Source: Verrucomicrobiaceae bacterium
GTDB lineage: Bacteria > Verrucomicrobiota > Verrucomicrobiia > Verrucomicrobiales > Verrucomicrobiaceae
Assembly (NCBI GenBank): GCA_947507875.1
Contig: CANNQP010000004.1
Location: 62,001 to 126,000 of the forward strand
DNA: 64,000 bases
Reading direction: 5' to 3'
This document shows, in pieces, positions 38,837-47,616 of this stretch. Each line of letters opens with the position of its first letter. Position 1 is the stretch's first letter. The position numbers and the translations under genes were made by a program. The notes below the pieces were generated by a model. It had not been told where the DNA came from. It worked only from the letters and a program-made list of their open reading frames with translations, and searched no databases.

Positions 38837-39124
38837 TTACACAATCGTCACCCGGCTGCGCACCTGATAGGGGAGGCCCATCGCCACAATCCTCAGACTA
38901 TGGCTGCTATCTTCCGGACCCAAGCTAACAAAGAGCACTTGGTCTTCTTCGTGGTTGAGCAGGGGGTGCAGTTCCGCCTCCATTTTGCGGTAGCGCTTCT
39001 CATCCAAGGCACATTCAAAAACACTGTATTGCAGGCGCACCCCATAGCCTTCCATGGCCTTCGCTACCCGGCGCAGGCGCTTCGGGTGGCAGATGTCATA
39101 GCAAATGAGGTAGCGTGTTCGCAT
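38837..39124 (-). CDS. cas2: CRISPR-associated endoribonuclease-like protein Cas2
   Basis: 95 residues with a ferredoxin-like fold: MRTRYLICYDICHPKRLRRVAKAM with the conserved first-strand aspartate at 10, YGVRLQYSVFECAL, and a C-terminal strand RSRVTIV. Cas2 dimers bridge two Cas1 dimers in the spacer-integration complex. Start at 39124 is chosen by family length; an in-frame start at 39208 would run into cas4-cas1. The gene follows cas4-cas1 after 43 bases on the same strand, the last of the cas operon. Confidence 0.93.
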   Translation of the reverse strand: MRTRYLICYDICHPKRLRRVAKAMEGYGVRLQYSVFECALDEKRYRKMEAELHPLLNHEEDQVLFVSLGPEDSSHSLRIVAMGLPYQVRSRVTIV

Positions 39125-39167
39125 GGCAGTTGGAGAGCTAAAATGACCAAGGTGAAATCCACGAGCC

Positions 39168-40979
39168 TTACCGTGTGGTGAATCCACGATACCCAGCCGC
39201 CTCCCCACGTAGGTAGCGCCAGAGTTGGCGTCCCTGCACTTCCAGCATGCGGCGATAACTCATCTTGTAGCCGAATTCGGGGTGGCTCACCTGTGCATCC
39301 ATCCGGCGGAAATACCCTTCCCAGAAGGCGCGGCGGCCACCGTCTTTGAGGAACGTCCCATTCGCGCTGCGCACAAAGTCCTCCACGCCCAGCTCTCCTC
39401 GGTTGATCAGAGAGATCACGACACTGTCCGCAACCAGGGGGCGAAATTCCTCCATCAGATCGAGAGCGAGCGCAGGGCGGCCATAGCGCGGCTGGTGGAG
39501 AAAGCCAAGGAACGGATCAAGTCCCACCGCATGGCAGACGCCAGTGAGTTCCTTGGCAAGCATGCTGTACGCCATGGACAGAAGCGCATTCACTGGATCA
39601 CGCGGCGGACGCTTGTTCCGCCCTTCAAAGTCAAAGCGCCAGGCCTCTCCACGCCCTTTGAGCATGGAGGGAAAGTGCTGAAAGTAGAGGTTCGCCGCCA
39701 TGCCCTCATAGCCGAGGAGCTGCGTACGGTCTTTCGCCTCACCCAGGCTGTCCCGCAGTTCCGCCATCAGCTTGAGGGCACTTTCCGGCGCATCGCCATT
39801 CCGCATGAGCAGGACGCGCTGGTTGTGAATCTTCGCCCGGATCACCTCGCGGGCTAGTTTCAGGCAGATAGGCTGCTTTTGAAAGCACTCATACTGACCC
39901 ATCCGGGCATCCACTCCACTCGTTGGCAGCCCACGCAGCAGGCCGAGGAATCGTCCCGCTGGAGAGAAGTAAGCCACGTCGATGTCCAGCTCCAGCGCGG
40001 TCTGTACGGCCTGCGCCGTCAGTTGCACAGCGCCATAAACATAAATGGCCCGCAGTTGGTGCCCAGGCATCTTCTGCACCACCTCGCCCCTTACGCTCAC
40101 TGTGAACATATCTCCCCGCTGACCCACCTGCGCACCTGCCTCCTGCACCACCAGAATTTCTCCCGCATCACTGCCAGGCCGGGGTGCCTGCGGCACCGCC
40201 TCTGGCGCTTTCCAATCTGACGTTTGATTTTGATCTCTCGAATTCGTCTTCGAAGCAAAGTCATCAAAGACAAAGCCCATCTGCTGCTCATCCACCTTTG
40301 CATCAAAGCCAGCTGCCCACCAGCGGCTTTCATTCGGCAGACAGATCGGATAAGCGCTGCAATGCAGGCAGCGTGGGTCATGTACTAACGGCGGTGGGCA
40401 ATGACCACTGGCAGCCAAGGCCTTCGCATCAGCGAGCGCCTTCAGGGTTTGCCCACGCAATTCGGGTGTCAGTTCCACGCTCACTCGCCGCTTGTCCTCC
40501 GCGTAGTAGATGCAGCCCCGCATCACCCGTGTGCCAACCTCCTCCAGCAGCAGCGCATGCGCCATCACCTGCACGGCGTCGCTCTCCTTCGCCACCCGCT
40601 CGCCGTTCGGACCGCGTTTCGCGCTGCCTTTTTTATAATCCACCACCTCGGCTCCCTCTGCCGCTCCCTCAATCAGATCCACGACACCCACCAGCCCGAG
40701 GGCGACACTTTCCAGCTTCAGGCTCCGCAACCGGGCCCCTTCCGGCAGGCCTTCCGCCAAAGCTGTCTTGCGGTCCTCGTCATAGTGAGATGGCTTGTCC
40801 ACATGCCGGTGAGCATGACTTCCGGCGATCGTATCGGCGTTCTCTTCAAAAAGGTTCTCCACCCACTGGTAATAGAAAAGGCGCTGGCAGTAGACGAAGT
40901 TATGCAGTCGGCGCACGGGCAGCGGCGGTTGCAAGGTAAGGGCCTCATCCTGGGTTTGAATCGGAGCAGCAGCATTCAT
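39168..40979 (-). CDS. cas4-cas1: Cas4-Cas1 fusion protein
   Basis: 603 residues in two parts. Cas4 (about 18-215): first iron-sulfur cysteine at 31 (YCQRLFYYQWV), nuclease residues D101 and D114-x-K116 (VVDYKKG), and the C-terminal cysteines C194, C204, C207, C213. A linker of about 65 residues follows. Cas1 (from about 282): integrase residues E425 (LLGYEGMAANLYFQ), H495 (FLGFLHQPRYG) and D507/E510 (LALDLMEEFR). Cas4 trims and selects prespacers by PAM, and Cas1 joins them to the leader-end repeat. Fused Cas4-Cas1 is known from type V-B and type I-U (I-G); with Cas12b next door and no cas7/cas8, V-B is clear. All key residues are present. Confidence 0.95.
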   Translation of the reverse strand: MNAAAPIQTQDEALTLQPPLPVRRLHNFVYCQRLFYYQWVENLFEENADTIAGSHAHRHVDKPSHYDEDRKTALAEGLPEGARLRSLKLESVALGLVGVVDLIEGAAEGAEVVDYKKGSAKRGPNGERVAKESDAVQVMAHALLLEEVGTRVMRGCIYYAEDKRRVSVELTPELRGQTLKALADAKALAASGHCPPPLVHDPRCLHCSAYPICLPNESRWWAAGFDAKVDEQQMGFVFDDFASKTNSRDQNQTSDWKAPEAVPQAPRPGSDAGEILVVQEAGAQVGQRGDMFTVSVRGEVVQKMPGHQLRAIYVYGAVQLTAQAVQTALELDIDVAYFSPAGRFLGLLRGLPTSGVDARMGQYECFQKQPICLKLAREVIRAKIHNQRVLLMRNGDAPESALKLMAELRDSLGEAKDRTQLLGYEGMAANLYFQHFPSMLKGRGEAWRFDFEGRNKRPPRDPVNALLSMAYSMLAKELTGVCHAVGLDPFLGFLHQPRYGRPALALDLMEEFRPLVADSVVISLINRGELGVEDFVRSANGTFLKDGGRRAFWEGYFRRMDAQVSHPEFGYKMSYRRMLEVQGRQLWRYLRGEAAGYRGFTTR

Positions 40980-41068
40980 GAGACAATCGGGTCATCCTTT
41001 TGGCTAAATCATGATTGCGCGTCATGCCTGACGTAACGCAACCCATCACCTGCTCGGCTGAGCAGAGA

Positions 41069-44000
41069 TCACGTCATCGGAATCTCATCGTCAGGATCGG
41101 GTTTCATCCATGACGCCAAACGTGCAGCGTTGACCTTCTCCATTCGATCCAAGCAAACTTGCTTCACCCGCCGCCAATAGACCTTCGTCACGGCCCCGGA
41201 TGTCTCAGGAGCAAGCGTGTAGCGCTCCTGATCATGAATCGCGAAAGCTGGAGCACCGTGAATCTTGGGACAAGCGAACATGTACTGAACCTTTCCGGAC
41301 TCGGCATCTTCATCGTCTCCTTCGATGCTTGATGTTTGATCAGCTGCACCCGCTTTAGTCTCTAGTGCTCGGACTGGCCCAATCTGCTGCACTTTCGCAG
41401 CAAAAGAGCCACGCTTGGCTTGCATCTCCATCACGCCTCCAGCCTTTGGCATGGTTTTCAACATGGGGAACACATCCAGTCGATCTGGATGCGCCACTGC
41501 TCGCAGCCCGATGTTTACAGCCGCATTGATGTCGGCGTTGGATTCCAGTCCTTCCCGACCCATTTTATGAGGCACCACTGGGAAGAAGGCAGGTCCACCG
41601 TCCATCGGAAGAATCACCGAAGTCTTGGCATCTGCGCCAGCAAGAAGCGCCGCTGCTTCGTTGATCATCGCGGCACGCTCCGAAGGAACACGTTCACCAT
41701 TGCTGCCGCTAGTGCTAGCAACGGTCTCCTCCTTCCAATGCTTCCAGGGATGGTCCAATTCAAACCCCTTGGAAACTTCGATACAGCGGACACCAGGGGC
41801 ACCTGTGCGAGAACTGAATCTCGAGGAGAACCGGGCATCAACGGTGAAGATCGGGATGCCAAACACCTTGGCCATGTCCTGAAGCTTCTCCAGCACCTTG
41901 CGGTGAGACCATTCCATGAGCTGCCGATTCTCAAACCTAGAACGGTCTTGGCTCGTGCGATAACGTGACAAGTCTTCCAGCACAATCGCAGCCACTCGGG
42001 GCTTATCCGGGTGCTTTTTGTATCGGCCGTGGACATCCCGCTCGCTTTTCAGAGCTGCCTTGTCCATGCCATCAATCAGCACCTCATCAGGATTCATCAA
42101 CTCCAAACCAAGCGCCTCGGCCAGGATCAAGTGCGCCGTTTGATGGATGCGCTGATCTCTCATCTCGTTGATCTTGTCAATCCATGCCGGAGCAGGCTCA
42201 TAAATGCGATCACTCTCCCTCACCGGGGACGGCTCCAGGCCTTTGTTTGGGTCACGATAATAGCGCCGTTCGATCTTCGCGAGGCTCTGGCAGCAGCGTC
42301 GGAACTCCTGTAACAGTTCGATTCGCCTCATGTTCAGTCCGCGCATCCCCGTGATGTTCTGCTGAGGAGCGGTCTCATCGGCCACACACTCTAGCAAGGA
42401 CTGCTTTCCTTCTGCCTCCGGCTGGCAGTGACGCCATTGCCAGCGTTTCTTGATCAGAGGCCAGACGAAATGAGCTACTTGTGCCACAAGGCTTGTTTCG
42501 CCTTGGAAGGACTTCATCCCATCATCAATCAACCGTGTCACTTCCTGCTCCAAAGCGGCCCAGTTCCATGGGCCAGATGAATCCATGAGGGTTGCCTTGA
42601 GTTCATCTTGAGCCTTCTTCTGGGCATCTTTGCCCGCTTTGGTGCGCTGTTTCCCAAACAAACGCACGGCTTTGCCGCCCAGTGTGAAGTTGAGGCCAGT
42701 CCAAATCGAGTCATTCGCCAGAGCAAGCCGGAGATTCTTCATGTAGCCCTCTTCCTGATCATCTGGAACATTCTCACGAGGCTTAAAGTCGAGCATGTCG
42801 AGGACTCGAAGCCTTTGGTCCTTCTGGAATCTAACAAGCTCTTCCCCCTCGTGCTTTTGATAGACGTACCCTCTCTTTTCCTCACGGCCCGCAACTCGCC
42901 AGCGGAGATTGAACAACATGCGCAGCTGGCCAAGACGCCGCGCCAGACGGAATTGCAAATGGCCAGCTAGCTGAGGAAAGTATTTCCTCTCGGCCATGTC
43001 TGGCAGCGGCGTCCGTGTGCTGGCAGGAAGAATAGCCTCTGCAAGTTTTTCAAATGCCTTCAGTTCCGCTTCCGTCGCCAATCGTCCTTGGCTTCCGCAT
43101 GGCTCCTGCTCGAAAGAATGGCCCGGCTGTCCTTTCCGCTTCCGCCAGAGCTTCACATCCTCACCTTGCAGGCGGAACGTTCCCGTATGCTCGACACCAA
43201 ACACGATCTTCCCTGTCTTAGCCTCATCGGTTGGCGCTGAGATAATGCGCTGCCCGTCCTGGGGATCACCCTTGAAGACTTTGGCTCGGCACCATGCGCC
43301 TGCAAAACGGACTCCGAGATCGACGCTGAGAAGATGAAACGGCTCAAACTCCTTGGCGCACCAGAACTTGGCAGGCGAGAGCTTTCCTTTCTTGGCTGGC
43401 TCGGCGGCCTCATTCGTTTCACCCGCGGCAGCCTCTTTGGATTTCTTCTCCGTGTCTGCATCAACCGGCCAGCGGAAATAGAGCCGGGTGTATTCACCAT
43501 TCAAAGGTGGCCCATAGCGCACTGAATCTTCGCTTCGCTTGGCGGGATCAGGATGCTTCTTGTCATCAATCTTTGGCGTCCATGCCATCAAGCCGTCAAT
43601 CTCCACCGGCATTGCCACGGTGAGATGAAAGGCTCCGCCGGGCTTGGCTGGGGGCAGGAGCGATGAACTGACCTCCATGGCCGCCTTCGGCGCTTCCTTG
43701 TTCGCTTTGGCAGCTTTGTCTTTTGCCTCCCGGTGAAAATCCGGGGCATCTTCGACAACCAGTGGCGGCTGGTAAAATGCCTCAATCGACAGTCCTTTCC
43801 CGTCGGTGATTCGGTCCCGCTTCAAACGGCGATAACTCAAAGTCAGTGGATACTCCGCACCTTCTGGACCTCCATCTTTCAGCTTCTCCTTCACCCATGC
43901 TGCGTTTGTCCGGACGAGGCGGTATTTCCCAGGCTCAGGCTCATCAAAGAGGTCGAGATGAGGATGCGGCTCAATCTTGCAGTCAAAGTCCAGCGGCCGG

Positions 44001-45859
44001 AAACTTGTCTCGCCATGCCGGTTATCCGTTCCGGGCAGGGTGATCGAGATGGGTTTCAAACGTAGCGTTCTTTGCGGGCTTGGCTCAGCCGCTTCTTGGT
44101 CGTCCACAGCTTCCGGTTTGTCGGTGAGCAGCGTCAGTTCCTCCAGCGCCTCCGCATACCGCACATACCACGACAGGAAATTCTTGGGGTGCCAGTCCTG
44201 CTGTCCATCCCACCGTTCCTGCCAAAGAGGGAAGAAATCTGGTTCACACAGTTTTTTGAAAAGTGCTGCACTGCCAAAACCACCACCGCTGTCAGCCTGC
44301 GCCTTATTTACGAGTTGTTCCAGCTTTTCACCATCAGGCTCGCCCTTTTCAGAGGCCTTTAGAAAGTCCTCTCTCAGATCACCCCATCCGCCAATGGTGC
44401 CCCGACGGAGCCCATAGCCAATGCTCCCACCCAGTTCATCCAACAGGCGCTTCATCAGTGGCGCACGACTGTCTCCGAGTATCCCAGCAAGTTCTTTCAC
44501 GGCACCTTTCGAGTCTATCCACTTCCCCTGGGCTTCCATCGCCTGCACTTTCTTTGCCTTCTCGTCATACTCAGCCTGCCGCTTGTCGGACCGGATTCGG
44601 TATTTAAAGACTTCCTCTGCCGCTCGCTTGAAGGCAGACTTGTCGAAGTCGAACCATGCCGCCCTTTCAGTAACACTGATTCCCAAACAGTTGGTGAAAT
44701 ACGGGAACAAAGGCTCGTTGCCATGGGATTGATAAGGCATATGAGCAAGCGGCTTGCCCTGATCATCAGTCAGTTCGGCCTCAGGTTCTGCTTTTCTAAC
44801 ATACTCCCACACGTCGCGGGTCACAGCCTCGCGACATTCAGTCTCATCTTTCAGCAGGAGGTAGCGGAACAGTGGCTGCTCAAACGCATTATCGCGAGCG
44901 CCAAACCTTAGTCTTGGAAACACTTCCACTGATGCAGCAGCTCCTTTTACCTTGGTTATCCCTTTGGCAATCTGCTCAGAAGTCAGACTGCAATACTTGC
45001 CTGTCTTCTCAGGGCTCAGAGCCTTCAGGTAGGCATCACGGACAGTGAGAGATTCTTTGGCAACTTTTTCCGCCACGGCTTTATCAGCCGCTGCAGTGAT
45101 CTGCTCTGGCGTTTTCTTTTTCTTAGCCTTGTCATTTTCAGCAAGAGCTTTGTTCAGCCGGGCTTCACGCCAAATCGCTAAATCATCCTCGCGGTCTGCC
45201 AATGCCCCTTGAATCCCTTTTGAGAGTTCATCCTCCAGCAGGCTGGCGTCATCCGTGTTGGATTTTTTCAACCTTCGGTGGAGGACATCATAGATTCCCC
45301 CGCCTGGTAGGGTCGTTGCACCGTTTTCATTGCATAGAATCGCAATCCAAGTGCCTGCGAAGGATTTCAGATTTTCAAGTGAGTCAGCAAGCTCATCCCC
45401 GTCTTTGCCGGCAGTTGCTTGGCCAAACAGAATCTTATAGGCCTTGATCAAATGCGCCTGATCAACAGTCGCTCCTACTTGTTTCCAGCAAAAGACACTC
45501 TTCAAGAAAGTCTCCAAGCCAGAGGCTCCATGCCATGGGGATGACGGATAGCGTTCACTTAATCTGCGCACGAGCTGATCCGTCTTCTTGCCCATCTCTC
45601 CTGTCGTCAGGGTCCGCCAAAGAGGGTTGATGTCAGGATTGGACTCTTTTTGACCGCCCTCTTTCGCGTCACGAACAAGCCCGATCAGACAGAGAATGTA
45701 ATAACACACCGCATCCTGGAAAAGCCGGTGAGTCGTTTCTAAAGCCCGCCGTGTGTTGGCATTCTCCCGCGATGGCTTCGAGGTCTTCTGCCTCTTAGGA
45801 TCATTCGCTGACAGAGTCTCCTCAATCAGCACTTCATAAGTTCGATACACCGTGTTCAT
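41069..45859 (-). CDS. cas12b: Cas12b effector nuclease, extra-long
   Basis: RNA-guided DNA endonuclease of type V-B. RuvC-I is HLLSVDLGVRFAGA with D847. RuvC-II is AIVLEDLSRYRTSQDRSRFE with E1295, followed by the Cas12b hallmark FSSRFSSRTGAPGVRC. RuvC-III is ESNADINAAVNI with D1443. These match D570, E848 and D977 of the 1129-residue Alicyclobacillus enzyme. At 1596 residues this one is far longer. The N-terminal part before RuvC-I is about 277 residues longer and the RuvC-I to RuvC-II interval about 170 longer. Lys/Ala/Glu-rich segments near 240-270, 705-730 and 800-825 look like flexible inserts. The N-terminus keeps the LFQDAVCYYILCLIGL helix of the family. The start is the first ATG, 31 bases after a remnant of another Cas12b start. 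Confidence 0.93.
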   Translation of the reverse strand: MNTVYRTYEVLIEETLSANDPKRQKTSKPSRENANTRRALETTHRLFQDAVCYYILCLIGLVRDAKEGGQKESNPDINPLWRTLTTGEMGKKTDQLVRRLSERYPSSPWHGASGLETFLKSVFCWKQVGATVDQAHLIKAYKILFGQATAGKDGDELADSLENLKSFAGTWIAILCNENGATTLPGGGIYDVLHRRLKKSNTDDASLLEDELSKGIQGALADREDDLAIWREARLNKALAENDKAKKKKTPEQITAAADKAVAEKVAKESLTVRDAYLKALSPEKTGKYCSLTSEQIAKGITKVKGAAASVEVFPRLRFGARDNAFEQPLFRYLLLKDETECREAVTRDVWEYVRKAEPEAELTDDQGKPLAHMPYQSHGNEPLFPYFTNCLGISVTERAAWFDFDKSAFKRAAEEVFKYRIRSDKRQAEYDEKAKKVQAMEAQGKWIDSKGAVKELAGILGDSRAPLMKRLLDELGGSIGYGLRRGTIGGWGDLREDFLKASEKGEPDGEKLEQLVNKAQADSGGGFGSAALFKKLCEPDFFPLWQERWDGQQDWHPKNFLSWYVRYAEALEELTLLTDKPEAVDDQEAAEPSPQRTLRLKPISITLPGTDNRHGETSFRPLDFDCKIEPHPHLDLFDEPEPGKYRLVRTNAAWVKEKLKDGGPEGAEYPLTLSYRRLKRDRITDGKGLSIEAFYQPPLVVEDAPDFHREAKDKAAKANKEAPKAAMEVSSSLLPPAKPGGAFHLTVAMPVEIDGLMAWTPKIDDKKHPDPAKRSEDSVRYGPPLNGEYTRLYFRWPVDADTEKKSKEAAAGETNEAAEPAKKGKLSPAKFWCAKEFEPFHLLSVDLGVRFAGAWCRAKVFKGDPQDGQRIISAPTDEAKTGKIVFGVEHTGTFRLQGEDVKLWRKRKGQPGHSFEQEPCGSQGRLATEAELKAFEKLAEAILPASTRTPLPDMAERKYFPQLAGHLQFRLARRLGQLRMLFNLRWRVAGREEKRGYVYQKHEGEELVRFQKDQRLRVLDMLDFKPRENVPDDQEEGYMKNLRLALANDSIWTGLNFTLGGKAVRLFGKQRTKAGKDAQKKAQDELKATLMDSSGPWNWAALEQEVTRLIDDGMKSFQGETSLVAQVAHFVWPLIKKRWQWRHCQPEAEGKQSLLECVADETAPQQNITGMRGLNMRRIELLQEFRRCCQSLAKIERRYYRDPNKGLEPSPVRESDRIYEPAPAWIDKINEMRDQRIHQTAHLILAEALGLELMNPDEVLIDGMDKAALKSERDVHGRYKKHPDKPRVAAIVLEDLSRYRTSQDRSRFENRQLMEWSHRKVLEKLQDMAKVFGIPIFTVDARFSSRFSSRTGAPGVRCIEVSKGFELDHPWKHWKEETVASTSGSNGERVPSERAAMINEAAALLAGADAKTSVILPMDGGPAFFPVVPHKMGREGLESNADINAAVNIGLRAVAHPDRLDVFPMLKTMPKAGGVMEMQAKRGSFAAKVQQIGPVRALETKAGAADQTSSIEGDDEDAESGKVQYMFACPKIHGAPAFAIHDQERYTLAPETSGAVTKVYWRRVKQVCLDRMEKVNAARLASWMKPDPDDEIPMT

Positions 45860-45889
45860 AAAATTCGTTGTCGTAGCCAGTTCGTTTCC

Positions 45890-46036
45890 TCACCCAATCA
45901 CCACCACCGCATCCTGAAACAGCTCATGGTGCTGCCACAACGGCGTCAGGTCCTCCTTCGGCTCCGACCATTCCTTTCGGCTCTCGGGTTGGAGAAACTG
46001 AATCTTGCTGACTCGTCCTTGGTAAATTCGGTTCAT
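45890..46036 (-). pseudogene. Remnant N-terminus of a second Cas12b
   Basis: 48 codons beginning MNRIYQGRVSKIQF and ending QHHELFQDAVVVIG before a stop. The opening MNRIYQGRV and the HHELFQDAV helix start are typical of Cas12b N-termini, and the latter aligns with THRLFQDAVCYYILCLIGL in the intact effector. The frame stops just where that helix should continue, 30 bases before the intact cas12b start. It is too short to act. It looks like the leftover first exon-sized piece of an earlier or duplicated cas12b that was replaced or deleted. Confidence 0.7.
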
Positions 46037-46669
46037 GGTCGAAAAAGAGAAAATAGGTTCCGGTGGCTGACTTCATGGCCTCTTGCTCTGCTCCCAAAAC
46101 AAATGACTGAATCTCTGCACGAGTCCTGGAGGCACCGCGCTTAGGGAAAAAGTCAGGCTCATGCTATCGAAGGGTTTTGGGAAAGGCGTTTGGCTTGAGA
46201 GATTGGCTGACGGCGATGCAAAGGTTCAATGCATTGACTCATTCGACTACCACGGCATGGACGATCTAAAACAAGTTCGCATGAAACACAAACGATCACT
46301 AGCTCATTCAAGCATCCCTCTTACCCAACCAGCAATTCGCTGATTTCCCTCCCATCCAAAGGATCAGATCGAGAATCAACTCAAGCGCTTCCCCTTAGGG
46401 TAGCGCGCTCAATCCACCTGCCCTTGAGTTTACCGAAGGCAGTCTGGGCCGAGAAGTGGGCCCATGTCTTTTCGGGTAGCGGCCTGGCTACGGCCTGCGC
46501 TAACAACCGATCCAACCCAGGAGCAAAAGACCGGGGCGGTGCGGTTCTGGAGGCCGGAGTGAGCCTCCCCCCACCGAAAACTCAATCCTCCGGTTGGGCC
46601 TCGCCTTCCCCCAATGAGGGCTGCGCGAGAACCGCGGCATCCGCGAGCAACCGCTCCGGGTCGGGGGCC
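46037..46669. other. Intergenic stretch upstream of the cas operon
   Basis: About 630 bases without a convincing gene. On the minus strand a frame from about 46160 reads HEPDFFPKRGASRTRAEI and continues into the region of the Cas12b remnant in another phase; it has no start and may be a decayed gene. Plus-strand frames at 46161-46343 and across 46424-46669 have no good start or family. The promoter of the cas operon should be near 46040-46150 on the minus strand but is not obvious. Confidence 0.4.
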
Positions 46670-47419
46670 TCAGGTCGGCTCTGCCTGAGGCGCTTTGGCG
46701 GCAGCGGCCTCCATGGCGGCTTTTTCCGCGGCGAGGGCAGCCAGGGCGGCGGCGCGGCGAGCGCGCTCTTTGGCTTCTTGCTCCGCACGGGCTTTGGCCT
46801 GGGCGGCTTCGCGACGGGCGCGGGCTTCTTCTTCGGCGAGGCGGGCGGCTTCGCGTTCGGTTTCCTGCTTGGCTTTCAGGGCGGCGGCGGCCAGCTTCAT
46901 GGCTTCGAGTTCACGTCGGGCTGCCTCGCGCTCGGCCTCGCGGGAGGCTTCGCGTTCCGCATCGGCACGGGCCTTGGCCTCGGCGGCCGCTTGACGAGCG
47001 GCTTCTTTTTCAGCCTGGAGGCGGGCGCGTTCAGCAGCTTTTTCGGCGGCGACTTGCTCCTTGGCGAGACGGGCGGCTTCTTTTTCCTCCATGGCCTTGA
47101 TGCGAGCCTCGGCAGCCGCGAGCTTGGCGGCTTCCTTTTCGGCCAGCAGACGGGCTTTTTCTGCTGCCTTTTCCGCAGCAGCCTGCTCACGGGCGAGGAT
47201 GGCCGCTTCTTTTTCGGCAAGGTCGGCGTCGAGCTTCGCTTCCTGAGCCTCGGCAAGCTGCGCGCTGTAGGACCTCAGCTGACGGGCCAGCTCGGCAGCG
47301 GTCTCCAAAAGCACCGGAGCAGCGTCGGCATGAACACGGGGAGCGACCTCAAGCGTTTCTAGCTTCGCGGCCGTTTCTTGAAGGGCTTGGAGGAACTTGG
47401 GGTCGAGCTTGGTGGTCAT
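46670..47419 (-). CDS. Alanine/glutamate-rich coiled-coil protein
   Basis: 249 residues. After about 60 residues of ordinary sequence (LDPKFLQALQETAAKLETLEV) nearly all of the protein is a continuous charged coiled coil. It is built of recurring units such as AAEKAAEKARLLAEKEAAKLAAAEARIKAMEEKEAARLAKEQ (positions about 99-140), similar to TolA-like or KfrA-like stalks. No signal peptide or membrane segment is seen, so it is likely cytoplasmic. Function unknown. The opposite strand holds a long open frame produced by the biased codon use; that is ignored. Confidence 0.65.
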   Translation of the reverse strand: MTTKLDPKFLQALQETAAKLETLEVAPRVHADAAPVLLETAAELARQLRSYSAQLAEAQEAKLDADLAEKEAAILAREQAAAEKAAEKARLLAEKEAAKLAAAEARIKAMEEKEAARLAKEQVAAEKAAERARLQAEKEAARQAAAEAKARADAEREASREAEREAARRELEAMKLAAAALKAKQETEREAARLAEEEARARREAAQAKARAEQEAKERARRAAALAALAAEKAAMEAAAAKAPQAEPT

Positions 47420-47616
47420 CGGTCAATGGGGAAAAAGGGGGGCGTCAAGAAAGGAGGCCTGAGCCCGCTGTAAAGGAATTTGGCGTGGAGGGGAAATGAA
47501 GGATGCCCGTGAATCCACGCTGGGGGAGCGAGCAGGCCGCAAAGACGGAAGGTGAGCCCGACGGACCGTCGCAGGCCTGGGGCACGTGAGCGAGCCGACC
47601 CGCTGCCGGGGGAGGC

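Noticed and set aside
38837..40979. Type I-U (I-G) adaptation module
   Set aside because: Cas4-Cas1 fusions also occur there, but no cas3, cas7 or cas8 is present and Cas12b is adjacent.
41069..45859. TnpB/IscB-like transposon nuclease or other Cas12 subtype
   Set aside because: Size, the TGAPGVRC motif after RuvC-II, the linked cas4-cas1, cas2, array and anti-repeat all point to Cas12b.
46424..47362. 312-residue glycine/phenylalanine-rich plus-strand frame
   Set aside because: Mirror image of the alanine/glutamate coiled-coil gene on the minus strand.
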